From Salaquimonas pukyongi (lineage in GTDB: Bacteria; Pseudomonadota; Alphaproteobacteria; Rhizobiales; Rhizobiaceae), in the NCBI RefSeq assembly GCF_001953055.1, contig NZ_CP019044.1:2604001-2668000 (forward strand): 64,000 nt of DNA, given 5' to 3'. The translations under genes and the position numbers were made by a program. Below the pieces are notes generated by a model. That model was not told the DNA's origin and made no database searches. It was given only the letters and a program-made list of their open reading frames with translations. Of the stretch, positions 55,172 through 63,754 are shown in pieces. How positions within the stretch are numbered: the first letter of the stretch is position 1; every line of letters begins with the position of its first letter.

Positions 55172-56422
55172 GTGTTTGAAGGTGTCCTCTATTTCATTCT
55201 CGGCTTTCTGGCCTCTGCGCTGATCGCGCTCATGATTTCCCCCGCCATCTGGAACCGGGCCGTGGTGCTGACCAAACGGCGCATCGAAAGTTCGGTTCCC
55301 CTCACCCTCAACGAGGTGCAGGCTGACAAGGACCAGTTGCGTGCTGAATTTGCCATGAGCACGCGGCGCCTCGAAATGTCCATTGAGGAACTGCAGGACA
55401 AGGCAGACCGGCAGGTCATCGAAATCAACCGCAAGCGGGACGAACTGGCAAAGCTCGCCGAGGAAAGCCGCGCAAAGATCCGCATGGTGGAAGAACTGGA
55501 ATCGCGCAGCGCCGATTTGCGCAACAAACTCAACCAGCGTGAGGAGCAGCTGAGCCGGACGGCCGAAGAACTGGAACAGACCCGTGCAAAGCTCGACGCC
55601 AAGGCGCATGAGTTCGAGGAAATGCAGCGCAAGTTCCACGATGCCAAGGCAGAAGCCGACTCCCGCCGCATCGAACTGGTCGCCAAACAGACCAATCTTG
55701 ATGAGTTTTCCGACAAGGCCAGCTCTGTGGAAGCCGAGAAGGCACAGCTGCAAGAGGAAGCCGATGCCCTGCGCGCCGGCATTGCCAGGCTCGAAAGCGA
55801 GATCGCATCGGCCGAAAAACGCTATCGCGACACCGAGGACCGGCTGGCCCGCGCCAGCAAACTCAACAAGGAATTGGAGGACCGCCTTCAAAGCACCGAG
55901 CGCAACGTCCAGCAGCTGCGCTCCTCCTCCCAATCCGAAGACGATTCCAGCAACGAACTGACCCGCATGCTGATGGAAGAACGCAAGAAGGCCACGAGAC
56001 TGGAGGCCGACCTTGCCAAGGCTACCCTGCGCATGGAAGCGCTCCTGTCGGACGCTTCCAATGAAAACGTCTCAAAGGCAATGACCGTCCTCAACAAGGA
56101 AAAGACCGAATTGCGCAAACAGCTCAAGGCTGCCACCAGGGAGCGCGACGCGCTCGAAAAGCGCGTGTCGGACGCCAACCTGAAAGACAGCGCCGAGTGG
56201 GAGAACGAACGCAAGGAAAATGCCGTTCTGCGCGAGCGCATCAACGACCTTGCAGCCCAGGTGACCGCCATGACGGCAGCCATGGAAGGCGAGGAGTCGC
56301 CGATCCACGACATTCTCAAACGCGCCGAAAAGGAAGGACACAAGAGCGGGGACGAAGGCAACACCCTGGCCGACCGCGTCCGCGCCCTGCAGGAAACCGC
56401 CCGCCTCAAGCAGGCCAATTAG
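55172..56422 (+). CDS. N-terminally membrane-anchored coiled-coil protein
   Basis: 416 residues. One membrane helix at residues 4-27 (VLYFILGFLASALIALMISPAIW), then VVLTKRRIESSVPLTLNEVQADKDQLRAEFAMSTRRLEM, followed by some 330 residues of near-continuous coiled coil rich in Glu, Lys, Arg and Leu, ending IHDILKRAEKEG. The GTG start at 55172 has AAGGG upstream and is followed at once by the membrane helix. The pattern is that of an inner-membrane protein with a long cytoplasmic rod; it resembles conserved proteins of unknown function in Hyphomicrobiales. It converges with the EF-hand gene. Confidence 0.78.
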   Translation: MFEGVLYFILGFLASALIALMISPAIWNRAVVLTKRRIESSVPLTLNEVQADKDQLRAEFAMSTRRLEMSIEELQDKADRQVIEINRKRDELAKLAEESRAKIRMVEELESRSADLRNKLNQREEQLSRTAEELEQTRAKLDAKAHEFEEMQRKFHDAKAEADSRRIELVAKQTNLDEFSDKASSVEAEKAQLQEEADALRAGIARLESEIASAEKRYRDTEDRLARASKLNKELEDRLQSTERNVQQLRSSSQSEDDSSNELTRMLMEERKKATRLEADLAKATLRMEALLSDASNENVSKAMTVLNKEKTELRKQLKAATRERDALEKRVSDANLKDSAEWENERKENAVLRERINDLAAQVTAMTAAMEGEESPIHDILKRAEKEGHKSGDEGNTLADRVRALQETARLKQAN

Positions 56423-56462
56423 GGTCGTATCAGCAAATTTGGGCCAGGAAGCCCAATTGGAG

Positions 56463-58067
56463 TCAGGCAGCCATCAGCTTGAAATCGGCAAAGGCCGCAT
56501 CAGCTGCCGTCAGCTTTCCGTCACCGTTACTATCGAAAACGCTGCGGATCGCCTCAAGATCGCCTTGTGCCGTCGGGTCCCATTCGGTGAAAATGAACTG
56601 ACGGCTTTCGATGATGGTATTGTGACCGTCTGGGTCATAGAACAGCACCGCATCGCCCGCACCCGCCCAGGCGGTGCGGTTCTGCAAACCGTCATTGTCG
56701 GTATCCACAAAGACCGTGGACTGCGTAAGCTCCGTGATCGATATCCCGTCGCCATCGAGATCGAGCAGGACGGGCACTGACATTGCGCCCCGGCCTCCCA
56801 TACTGGTATCCGAATAGCCCGCATTGGCTTCGGCAGCGCTCCTTTCGCTTGTGCCGCCTCGGGCGGAACCATTGCCCTCGCCACCGCGACTGGAAACGGC
56901 GTCTCTTATCGCGGCTTCAACCCGAACGACATCCTTGATGTCACTGGAATTCAGTCCGCTATTGTAGGCAGCCCTCTTCGCATCTTTAACGGTCCCGCCT
57001 CTTGCGATGGCATCCCTGGCAGCATCAAAGCCACTCCGGGTGGAACCGTCCGGCTCTACAATACCCGTAAAACCATATGTCGTGGGAGTGATGCCATAGT
57101 TCACATAGTTGATATACCAGCCATCAATCAGAGGGGCAGGAGTGAGATCCACGACCTTCTGCTCTGGGCCATTGACATCGATGTCCCTACGCGCAGCATC
57201 AACCTGCGTCGATGAAATGCCATATCTCTTGGCACTGTCTTTGACCCTGTCCGGTCCGGAAACTGAGATCGGCGAAGGGGCTGACACCGCTTCAGGCGTG
57301 ACGGTTTTCCCGCCGGGCGATGTTCCCCGTCCAGGACCAACCGATGAATCATAGTCCTTGCCGCGCTCGCCGATGGGAGAACCATAGCCATCTGGGTCCT
57401 GACCGACTTTAGCGGACCCGATATTTGAATCGATTACTTTTCCACCGGGCAAATTTCCCCGGCCCGGGTTGACAGCGGGGCTGTCATATCCCCAGTTTAC
57501 CGGGTCGGCTCCACGAGGGTCGTAACCGTAATGCTTGTCGAATCCGTGAATGGTTTCGACCCCTTGAACCGGGGAGAACCCTTCCCGAAATATTCCTTTT
57601 GGGTCGGCGTCTACTGAGTAGTACTTGCCAGCATTCGGATTTGCACCAGGAGAAAAGTCAAAATCAGCATTGAATTCTACATAAGCATTATAGTCTGTGG
57701 TCCCAACACCTGTTCTCACCCCGACTTCGCCCTCAGTTGAGATGCTGCCGCCGACCAATACACCCGCAGTTCCGTGTGTAAAAACGTCTACTTTAATTCC
57801 AGGTTTTTTTGAGCTAACACCGTGAAGAGGGTCAGCAGAAAACAGTTTCGTCGGATCGGCTACAAAGCCGGTCAGTTCTATGTTCCTCGCCAAAGGCACC
57901 TTCTCAAGAGCAGTGCCAACCATTGGTAATGCACTAGCGGTCACAGTCAGCGTCGCAGTTGCTTTGCCCGAAATAACCCCGTATTCAGTTCTAGTTGTCG
58001 TGCCCGGGATTGTACCCGGAGATTTAAATCCAAAACTTATGTCGAAGGATTTTACAGAAAGCGTCAT
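56463..58067 (-). CDS. EF-hand-type Ca-binding protein, C-terminally shortened relative of large surface proteins
   Basis: 534 residues, no signal peptide. The N-terminal 140 residues are beta-rich (VISGKATATLTVTASALPMVG). The middle is Gly/Pro/Asp-rich with two related GRGxxPGGK segments. The C-terminal 100 residues have PVLLDLDGDGISITELTQSTVFVDTDNDGLQNRTAWAG, FYDPDGHNTI, and DSNGDGKLTAADAAFADFKLMAA, which are Ca loops. The last motif is typical of much larger RTX-like or toxin-like proteins, where it continues; here the stop comes directly after FKLMAA. Likely a truncated or minimal version, on an AT-richer segment. Function not known. Confidence 0.75.
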   Translation of the reverse strand: MTLSVKSFDISFGFKSPGTIPGTTTRTEYGVISGKATATLTVTASALPMVGTALEKVPLARNIELTGFVADPTKLFSADPLHGVSSKKPGIKVDVFTHGTAGVLVGGSISTEGEVGVRTGVGTTDYNAYVEFNADFDFSPGANPNAGKYYSVDADPKGIFREGFSPVQGVETIHGFDKHYGYDPRGADPVNWGYDSPAVNPGRGNLPGGKVIDSNIGSAKVGQDPDGYGSPIGERGKDYDSSVGPGRGTSPGGKTVTPEAVSAPSPISVSGPDRVKDSAKRYGISSTQVDAARRDIDVNGPEQKVVDLTPAPLIDGWYINYVNYGITPTTYGFTGIVEPDGSTRSGFDAARDAIARGGTVKDAKRAAYNSGLNSSDIKDVVRVEAAIRDAVSSRGGEGNGSARGGTSERSAAEANAGYSDTSMGGRGAMSVPVLLDLDGDGISITELTQSTVFVDTDNDGLQNRTAWAGAGDAVLFYDPDGHNTIIESRQFIFTEWDPTAQGDLEAIRSVFDSNGDGKLTAADAAFADFKLMAA

Positions 58068-58116
58068 TTGAACCCCATCATTTTTTCATACGCTTATTAT
58101 TTTTATTGATTTTCGC

Positions 58117-58278
58117 TCAACTTTTTTTTATGCCAATGTTGATTAACATAACCACTATCAAGGCAACCCAAAATATATAAATATCAAAAGAGTAATTATT
58201 GTTATAAAAATAAGAGATTAATATTAACGAGCAACATAATAATATAAAAAACCACATGCCTAATGTCTTCAAATTCAT
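58117..58278 (-). CDS. Tiny AT-rich two-helix membrane ORF
   Basis: 53 codons from ATG 58278 (frame open to 58305). Two hydrophobic segments, about 7-23 and 34-50 (FFILLCCSLILISYFY and FWVALIVVMLINIGI), Lys at the end. The local base composition is strikingly AT-rich compared with the rest of the window. No family recognised. It lies 50 bp upstream of the EF-hand gene on the same strand. It may be an immunity-like or other accessory gene, or chance; its expression is unproven. Confidence 0.4.
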   Translation of the reverse strand: MNLKTLGMWFFILLCCSLILISYFYNNNYSFDIYIFWVALIVVMLINIGIKKS

Positions 58279-58333
58279 CAAGAAATTTCCTTCACAGCAG
58301 CGCATCTAATGGTTATTAAGTCACTTATATGTT

Positions 58334-58672
58334 TTACGCCACATACCCGCCTCCGATTGCTGTTGCGCCTGCCTTGGCGAGCAGGCGGCCGGTGGTTCGG
58401 GTGTTGAACCCACCTTCTTTGGTGCCCGTCGTCACATGGATCAGTACCTGATCAGCGCCGCGGGTCTTGGCCCAGGCCTTCAGCGCCTTTAACAGCCGCA
58501 GGAAGGTCTTGGCCTGGCGCATCTTGTCGCCCATTGTCGCGCTTTTGGGGGTTGCGCCCTTGCCCGGATCGAGCACAGCCTCCCGGTCGATGGCGATTAC
58601 ATGACAGGTCGCCATCAGACCCATTTTGGACAACCCCAGCATCCCGTTCACCCTCCTGCCAGCCCCTGCCAA
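58334..58672 (-). pseudogene. GNAT-acetyltransferase-like fragment
   Basis: A 112-codon frame. The C-terminal half (AKTFLRLLKALKAWAKTRGADQVLIHVTTG...TTGRLLAKAGATAIGGGYVA) looks like the second half of GNAT acetyltransferases found in phage tail-region genes (helix, beta strand, then RLLxxxGxxxxGGxY). The N-terminal half has no clear GNAT part. It reads as a partial or decayed gene within the AT-richer segment. Confidence in the family is low. Confidence 0.35.
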
Positions 58673-58723
58673 TCATCACACCGTCATCGCCGCTGCTGCG
58701 CCGGGAAAGTGCTCGCAAACCGA

Positions 58724-59040
58724 TACTAGAGCGTGTCCGGCTTAAATGGAATCGTTTGAGCGCCGGGAGTTTGGTCTTCGGCAAGGAGGAAAATGCGGCG
58801 CAGTGCAGGCACTGTCAGTATTTTCCGGCGCTGCCCGAAGGGCAAGGAACAAGGTTCAAACGATTGCAGAAAACCCGGTACATTCATGATGTTAAGTGCC
58901 CGGCTGTGGTGTCTTTTGCGTTCTGGCTTCGCCGAAATCCTCGCAAGGTGGCAAGGCACCGCGCTGCGGTGTTCTCCTTGCCGGAAACGAAAAATCCATC
59001 CATGCAAACTGCTTTAATTTAAACCGGACACGCTCTAGTA
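58724..59040. repeat. Dispersed intergenic repeat, copy B (complete, with terminal inverted repeats)
   Basis: About 317 bp. The left end TACTAGAGCGTGTCCGG and the right end CCGGACACGCTCTAGTA are perfect inverse complements, continued by TTAAAT and ATTTAA. The left half relates to copy C (25884), the right half to copy A (8743). It carries an apparent 94-codon frame (58726-59007, minus) that I treat as repeat sequence. The stop of the DUF6476 gene lies 11 bp to the right. Confidence 0.85.
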
Positions 59041-59050
59041 AATTGAAGCC

Positions 59051-59457
59051 TTAGCGCAACCGCAGCTTGCCGGCCACCTGCCGGGTGGAAAGGTCGAAGA
59101 ACCACACCTCCGCCCCGCCATCGGAAAGCTGCAGGTGCAGCACGGCCCGCCCGCCGGTCTCGGAGACCGAGACAAGCCTTGCGCCGTCGGGAATGTCCAC
59201 CATGGCGTCGAAACCCGGCTCGATGGGGACTGCCCCCCCGCCACCGCATGCTGCCCAAGCTCCGATCCCCCGGTTTGCCCGCCATCCTCCTCGCCATAGC
59301 CACCGAGCTTGTAGACAACCGCACCGAGGACCGCCATAAGCGCTACGATGTTGATGCCCATGAAGATTGCGCCGACACGCGCCAGCTTGCGCCGCACCCG
59401 CTCCGTTGCCGGATCGAGCGGTTTTTCCTCATCGTTGAATTCCGGCTGTGCGTTCAT
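59051..59457 (-). pseudogene. DUF6476-type membrane protein gene, frameshifted in a seven-base C/G run
   Basis: From ATG 59457 the frame reads MNAQPEFNDEEKPLDPATERVRRKLARVGAIFMGINIVALMAVLGAVVYKLGGY (one membrane helix), typical of DUF6476 proteins. The family C-terminus (VPIEPGFDAMVDIPDGARLVSVSETGGRAVLHLQ...VWFFDLSTRQVAGKLRLR) is intact in another frame down to the TAA at 59051. The shift lies at the run of seven C (59233-59239); one more base restores a protein of about 135 residues. A sequencing error or a genuine homopolymer mutation. Confidence 0.8.
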
Positions 59458-59513
59458 GGATGGTCTGCCTTGCCAGTTGCGGCCCGCATCTGCTGCCATG
59501 GAAGTAAAGTGCG

Positions 59514-60539
59514 ATGTCTGGTAGCGCAGACGACCCGGAAATAAAAGCCTTCACCGTGGAGGAGAGCGAGGCCGGCGGCCGGCTCGATGCCTGGCTTGCA
59601 GGCCGGATGCCGCCGCACGTCTCGCGCAACCGCGTCGCGGCGCTGATCCGCGACGGCATGGTCATGTTCAGGGAAAGGCCCTCCACGGCGGGCAAGAAAA
59701 AGGTGGCAGCCGGTGAAACCTATGCGGTGCTTGTCCCTCCGCCCGAGCCGGCAGCCCCCCGGCCCCAGAAGATCACCCTCGACATTCTTCATGAGGATGA
59801 TCACCTCATCGTCGTCAACAAACCGGTGGGCATGGTGGTGCATCCGGGCATCGGCAATCCGGACGGCACGCTGGTCAACGCCTTGCTGCACCATTGCGGC
59901 AGTTCGCTTGCCGGCATTGGCGGCGTCAAGCGCCCCGGCATCGTTCACCGCCTCGACAAGGACACCTCGGGCGTCATGGTCGCAGCCAAGACCGAGGAAG
60001 CAATGGCGGGCCTTGCCGCGCAATTTGCCGATCACGGCAGGAGCGGACCGCTGGAGCGTGCCTATCTTGCCCTGGTCTGGGACATTCCCGCTTCAAACGC
60101 CGGAACGGTCGACGCGCCGCTTGGCCGCGCGCCCAACAACCGGACAAAGCGCGCCATTGTCGAAGCGGCAACCCCCGGCGCCCGCCATGCCGTCACCCAC
60201 TACAAGGTGCTGGAGACGTTTATTCGAAAAGCAGACGACCGTCCCCTCGCCGCCCTGCTTGAATGCCGCCTCGAAACGGGCCGCACCCATCAGATACGGG
60301 TGCACATGGCCCATCTTGGCCACCCGCTTGTCGGCGACCCGGTATATGGCAAGCATTTTGCCACCAAGGCAGATGCGCTGCCAGAACCGGCGAAAACGGT
60401 GGTAAAGGCGTTTGGCCGCCAGGCGCTGCACGCTGCCGTCCTCGGCTTCGAACACCCGGCAACCGGCAAACACCTGCGCTTTGAAGCCCCGGCTCCGGAC
60501 GATTTTCGCTCCCTTAAAAACGCTTTGAAAACCATATAA
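59514..60539 (+). CDS. RluA-family pseudouridine synthase (RluD-like)
   Basis: 341 residues. An N-terminal S4-like domain (GGRLDAWLAGRMPPHVSRNRVAALIRDGMV, about 21-50), then the catalytic domain with NKPVGMVVHPGIGN and HRLDKDTSG at about 145-153; Asp148 is the nucleophile. GRTHQIRVHMAHLGHPLVGDPVYG follows. It modifies uridines in 23S rRNA (RluD-type) most likely. Divergent from the DUF6476 gene and upstream of rpoH on the same strand, a common order in Hyphomicrobiales. Confidence 0.92.
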   Translation: MSGSADDPEIKAFTVEESEAGGRLDAWLAGRMPPHVSRNRVAALIRDGMVMFRERPSTAGKKKVAAGETYAVLVPPPEPAAPRPQKITLDILHEDDHLIVVNKPVGMVVHPGIGNPDGTLVNALLHHCGSSLAGIGGVKRPGIVHRLDKDTSGVMVAAKTEEAMAGLAAQFADHGRSGPLERAYLALVWDIPASNAGTVDAPLGRAPNNRTKRAIVEAATPGARHAVTHYKVLETFIRKADDRPLAALLECRLETGRTHQIRVHMAHLGHPLVGDPVYGKHFATKADALPEPAKTVVKAFGRQALHAAVLGFEHPATGKHLRFEAPAPDDFRSLKNALKTI

Positions 60540-60713
60540 CCAATTGCTATAAAACGATATTTTCTGACGGTTACAATTTCTTTATCGTTTATTACCGAAA
60601 TTTCATGAAACCGCCGCAACTTTTCCTATATAAAGACATTACGGACGGTGAATTTCACGTCCGTACGGCTTGCCGGAACGGGAGCCGGAACAACAAGACG
60701 GAGGGTGCAATCC

Positions 60714-61637
60714 ATGGCCCAGGCCACAACCACAACCTTGCCCAGCGTCGCTTCCGGCGATAGCGGGCTTTCACGCTACATGCAGGAAATTCGCAAGTTC
60801 CCCATGCTGGAACCCGACGAAGAGTACATGCTTGCCAAACGTTATCACGAATATGACGACCCGGAGGCTGCCCACAAGCTGGTGACCAGCCATCTGCGCC
60901 TCGTTGCCAAGATCGCCATGGGCTATCGCGGCTACGGCCTGCCCATCGGCGAGGTCGTTTCCGAAGGCAATGTCGGGCTGATGCAGGCCGTCAAGAAGTT
61001 TGATCCCGAACGCGGTTTCCGCCTCGCCACCTATGCCATGTGGTGGATCAAGGCGTCGATCCAGGAATACGTGCTGCGCTCCTGGAGCCTGGTCAAAATG
61101 GGCACGACCGCCAACCAGAAGCGGCTGTTCTTCAACTTGCGCAAGGCCAAAAGCAAAATCCAGGCGCTGGATGATGGCGACCTCAATCCCGATCAGGTCA
61201 AGCAGATCGCCACACAGCTAAGCGTCAGCGAAGAAGAGGTGGTTTCCATGAACCGCCGTCTTGGCGGCGATGCCTCCCTCAACGCCCCAATCAAGGCAAG
61301 CGAGGGCGAAAGCGGCGAATGGCAGGACTGGCTGGTCGATGATACCGAAAATGCCGAGCAAATCCTCGTCAAGCAGGACGAGCTGGAAGCCCGGCGCGAC
61401 ATGCTTGCCGATGCGCTCGATGTGCTGACCGACCGCGAAAAGCGCATCTTTCTTGCCCGCCGGCTTGAGGAAAATCCGATTACGCTGGAGGAATTGTCCG
61501 GCGAGTTCGATATCTCAAGGGAACGCGTACGCCAGATCGAGGTCCGCGCTTTCGAGAAAGTGCAGAAGGCGATGAAGCAGGCAGCCCGCGACATGGCGGA
61601 CGAAAACCGCGTGGCGCTGGAAAACCACGCCGGCTGA
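60714..61637 (+). CDS. rpoH: RNA polymerase heat-shock sigma factor RpoH (sigma-32)
   Basis: 307 residues from ATG 60714 (GGAGGG upstream). Region 2: LRLVAKIAMGYRGYGLPIGEVVSEGNVGLMQAVKKFDPERGFRLATYAMWWIKASIQEYVLRSWSLVKMGT; the RpoH box QKRLFFNLRKAK at about 135-146; region 4 ends ISRERVRQIEVRAFEKVQKAM. The upstream 60540-60713 segment is AT-rich with CCTATATAAAG at about 60626, a possible -10 element. It is followed by a strong terminator. Confidence 0.96.
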   Translation: MAQATTTTLPSVASGDSGLSRYMQEIRKFPMLEPDEEYMLAKRYHEYDDPEAAHKLVTSHLRLVAKIAMGYRGYGLPIGEVVSEGNVGLMQAVKKFDPERGFRLATYAMWWIKASIQEYVLRSWSLVKMGTTANQKRLFFNLRKAKSKIQALDDGDLNPDQVKQIATQLSVSEEEVVSMNRRLGGDASLNAPIKASEGESGEWQDWLVDDTENAEQILVKQDELEARRDMLADALDVLTDREKRIFLARRLEENPITLEELSGEFDISRERVRQIEVRAFEKVQKAMKQAARDMADENRVALENHAG

Positions 61638-61658
61638 CCGCCACCTGAATGTTATGAA

Positions 61659-61686
61659 AGCCCGGCCCACCAGCCGGGCTTTTTTG
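61659..61686 (+). terminator. Intrinsic terminator after rpoH
   Basis: AGCCCGGC / GCCGGGCT stem with a six-base loop (61659-61680), then a run of T residues. It lies just before the end of the convergent thiamine-precursor binding-protein gene. Confidence 0.92.
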
Positions 61687-61690
61687 CGCT

Positions 61691-62635
61691 TTATTGAGCG
61701 GGTGCAAGCTCTATTGCCAGCTTCTCCACTGCCACGGTTTTCTTGACCAGCCCCGATGCTTTCATGAAACGCCCAAACCGCGCATAGCGCGCCGCATCGA
61801 GCGCAGCCGGCCGCTTGGCAAGCCGGGGCAACGTGTCTGCCCAGGCACGGCGGTTAAGCTCATTGTCGAGATCGGGATGGGCCTTGATGAACAATGCCCA
61901 TGCTTCGCCTGGATGGTTGGTAAGCCAAAGCGTTGCTTCTTCGACAACATCGAGAAACTGCCGCAGACGATTGTCCGACACCCGGTCCTTGTGGGCAACC
62001 AGGATCAGTTCATCATAAACGGGGACACCGTTTTCCTCCGGATAAAACGCCTTTCCCGGATGGCCTTCGATATCGAGCTGGTTGAGTTCGAAATTGCGGA
62101 AGGCGCCGATCACTGCATCCACATTTCCGGTAATCAGCGAGGGGGAAAGCGCAAAGTTGATGTTGACCAGTTTGACATCGTCAAGGGACAGGCCGGCGGT
62201 TTTCAGCATGGCGCCCAGCACCGCATCCTCAAACCCACCGACGGAAAAGCCGACCGTCTTGCCTTTCAGATCGGCGATGGCGTCAATGCCGGACGACTGC
62301 AGCACGACCAGCGAGTTGAGCGGCGTCTCAGCAAGCGTGCCGACGCGTAGCAGCGGCAGTCCCTCATCGACCTGCACATGCAGTTGCGGCTGATAGGAAA
62401 TCGCAAGATCAGCCTGACCGGCGGCAACCAGGCGCGGCGGCGCGCTCGGATCGGCAGGCGGGACCAGTTCCACGTCAAGGCCGGCTTCGTCGAACATGCC
62501 TCTTTGTTTTGCCACAACGAGCGCCGCATGATCGGGATTAACGAACCAGTCAAGCAGGACGGTTAGCTTGTCTGCCGCATGTGCAGGCAGCGATGCACTG
62601 ACCAGAGCCAGTGAGAGAACCAGCATTCTCAACAT
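61691..62635 (-). CDS. ThiY-like periplasmic binding protein for a pyrimidine precursor of thiamine
   Basis: 314 residues, NMT1/THI5-like (SsuA/ThiY) domain. Signal peptide at 1-20 (MLRMLVLSLALVSASLPAHA). Then LTVLLDWFVNPDHAALVVAKQRGMFDEAGLDVELV, GQADLAISYQPQLHVQV, and VGFSVGGFEDAVLGAMLKTAGL, as in ThiY. Probably binds a hydroxymethylpyrimidine-type compound; the substrate is inferred from the TPP riboswitch upstream. It follows the permease gene by 27 bp. Confidence 0.87.
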   Translation of the reverse strand: MLRMLVLSLALVSASLPAHAADKLTVLLDWFVNPDHAALVVAKQRGMFDEAGLDVELVPPADPSAPPRLVAAGQADLAISYQPQLHVQVDEGLPLLRVGTLAETPLNSLVVLQSSGIDAIADLKGKTVGFSVGGFEDAVLGAMLKTAGLSLDDVKLVNINFALSPSLITGNVDAVIGAFRNFELNQLDIEGHPGKAFYPEENGVPVYDELILVAHKDRVSDNRLRQFLDVVEEATLWLTNHPGEAWALFIKAHPDLDNELNRRAWADTLPRLAKRPAALDAARYARFGRFMKASGLVKKTVAVEKLAIELAPAQ

Positions 62636-62662
62636 TCAAAATACTCCGTGTTTTTGAAAAAT

Positions 62663-63451
62663 TCAGTCATGGGCGTGACGTGCCCACCAGATAAGTCGAT
62701 CGGACAGCTTCACCACCGCAAAGCGCAGTAGCCAGGCGCACACGGCGAGCACGATGAGGGCTGCAAACACCACATCCATCTGGGTGCGCGCATTGGCCTG
62801 CAGCATGACAAATCCAAGCCCGCCTGCAGCGCCCGCCCATTCGCCGACAACCGCACCGATGGGCGCGATGGTGGCCGCAACCTTAAGGCCGGTCATGAGC
62901 GGCGGCAGGGCGGCAGGCAGCCGCATGTGATAAAAGAGCTGCATCCGGTTTGCTCCCCAGCTGTGGCCGAGATCAAGCCATCTTGCCGGAGTCTGTTTCA
63001 GGCCATCATAAAACGCGGAAGCGATCGGGAAGAAGATAATCAGTGCAGCCATGACGATCTTTGACCCGAGCCCCAGGCCAAACCAGATTACCAGAATGGG
63101 TGCAATGGCGAAGACCGGCAGCGTTTGCGTCGTTACAACAACCGGCATCAGATAGCGGTCGAGAACCGGAAACCCCGCCAGGGCAATGGCAACCCCCATG
63201 CCGAGCAGACTGCCGGCGAGAAGCCCCAATACCATTTCCTGAACGGTGATCAGCGCATTGACGCCAACATATTGGAACTGGTGATACATCACGCCTGCAA
63301 CGGTGGACGGGCCGGGAAGCAGAAAGTCCGGCGGCCCGAAAAACCACTTGGCTCCCTGCCAGACAGCCAGCAGCAGCGCCAGCACGCTCAAGGCGTGCAA
63401 CAGGCTAAACAAGGCAGACCGCCGTGGTTCCATTGCTTTGTCCCGGGCCAT
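62663..63451 (-). CDS. ABC transporter permease (ThiX-like) for a thiamine precursor
   Basis: 262 residues with about six membrane helices. The cytoplasmic coupling loop (EAA-type) reads DLGHSWGANRMQLFYHMRLPAALPPLMTGLKVAATIAPIGAVVGEW, typical of the SsuC/TauC/ThiX class. N-terminal region LLHALSVLALLLAVWQGAKWFFGPPDFLLPGP. It is the first gene after the TPP riboswitch and is followed by the binding protein. No ATPase gene is adjacent, so the ThiZ-like partner must be encoded elsewhere. Confidence 0.88.
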   Translation of the reverse strand: MARDKAMEPRRSALFSLLHALSVLALLLAVWQGAKWFFGPPDFLLPGPSTVAGVMYHQFQYVGVNALITVQEMVLGLLAGSLLGMGVAIALAGFPVLDRYLMPVVVTTQTLPVFAIAPILVIWFGLGLGSKIVMAALIIFFPIASAFYDGLKQTPARWLDLGHSWGANRMQLFYHMRLPAALPPLMTGLKVAATIAPIGAVVGEWAGAAGGLGFVMLQANARTQMDVVFAALIVLAVCAWLLRFAVVKLSDRLIWWARHAHD

Positions 63452-63557
63452 ATCGAACCGTGCCGCGGCACGCGCCGACGCAATTATTCCGGATGCTGTT
63501 TGGGAAGAAAACTCAGCGACGCTGGGAGAGGGGACGATGGAAAACTGGCCAGTCCCG

Positions 63558-63692
63558 GAATCTCCATCCCTTCGCCGGCATTACCCGGATCAGGTTTCCG
63601 ATCCCGAAACTGGCCGGCAGCAAGTGCCTTCATGGTCCGGGATCAAGGGTTCAGCGTCCACTGTCTCAGCCCGTAAGAGCACCCCTTGGAGT
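63558..63692 (-). promoter_or_regulatory. TPP (THI-box) riboswitch upstream of the thiamine-precursor transporter
   Basis: The minus strand reads AAGGGGTGCTC, ACGGGCTGAGA, AACCCTTGATC, then CCTGATCCGGGTAATGCCGGCGAAGGGA, the complete conserved thi box. It lies about 107 bp upstream of the permease start. The following ACTGGCCAGT palindrome and TTTTCC may be part of the expression platform. Thiamine diphosphate would switch the operon off. Confidence 0.93.
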
Positions 63693-63754
63693 TCCCAACT
63701 GGATACAGGAAGGAAAATGGCGGCGCAAGTGGGAACGCGGCAGACTGCAAAAGC

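Noticed and set aside
58726-59007. A 94-codon minus-strand frame within the repeat, related in reading to a 63-codon frame at 8749-8940
   Set aside because: The similarity follows from both being copies of the same repeat; the frames differ at the ends and lack a ribosome site, so it is repeat sequence and not a protein family.
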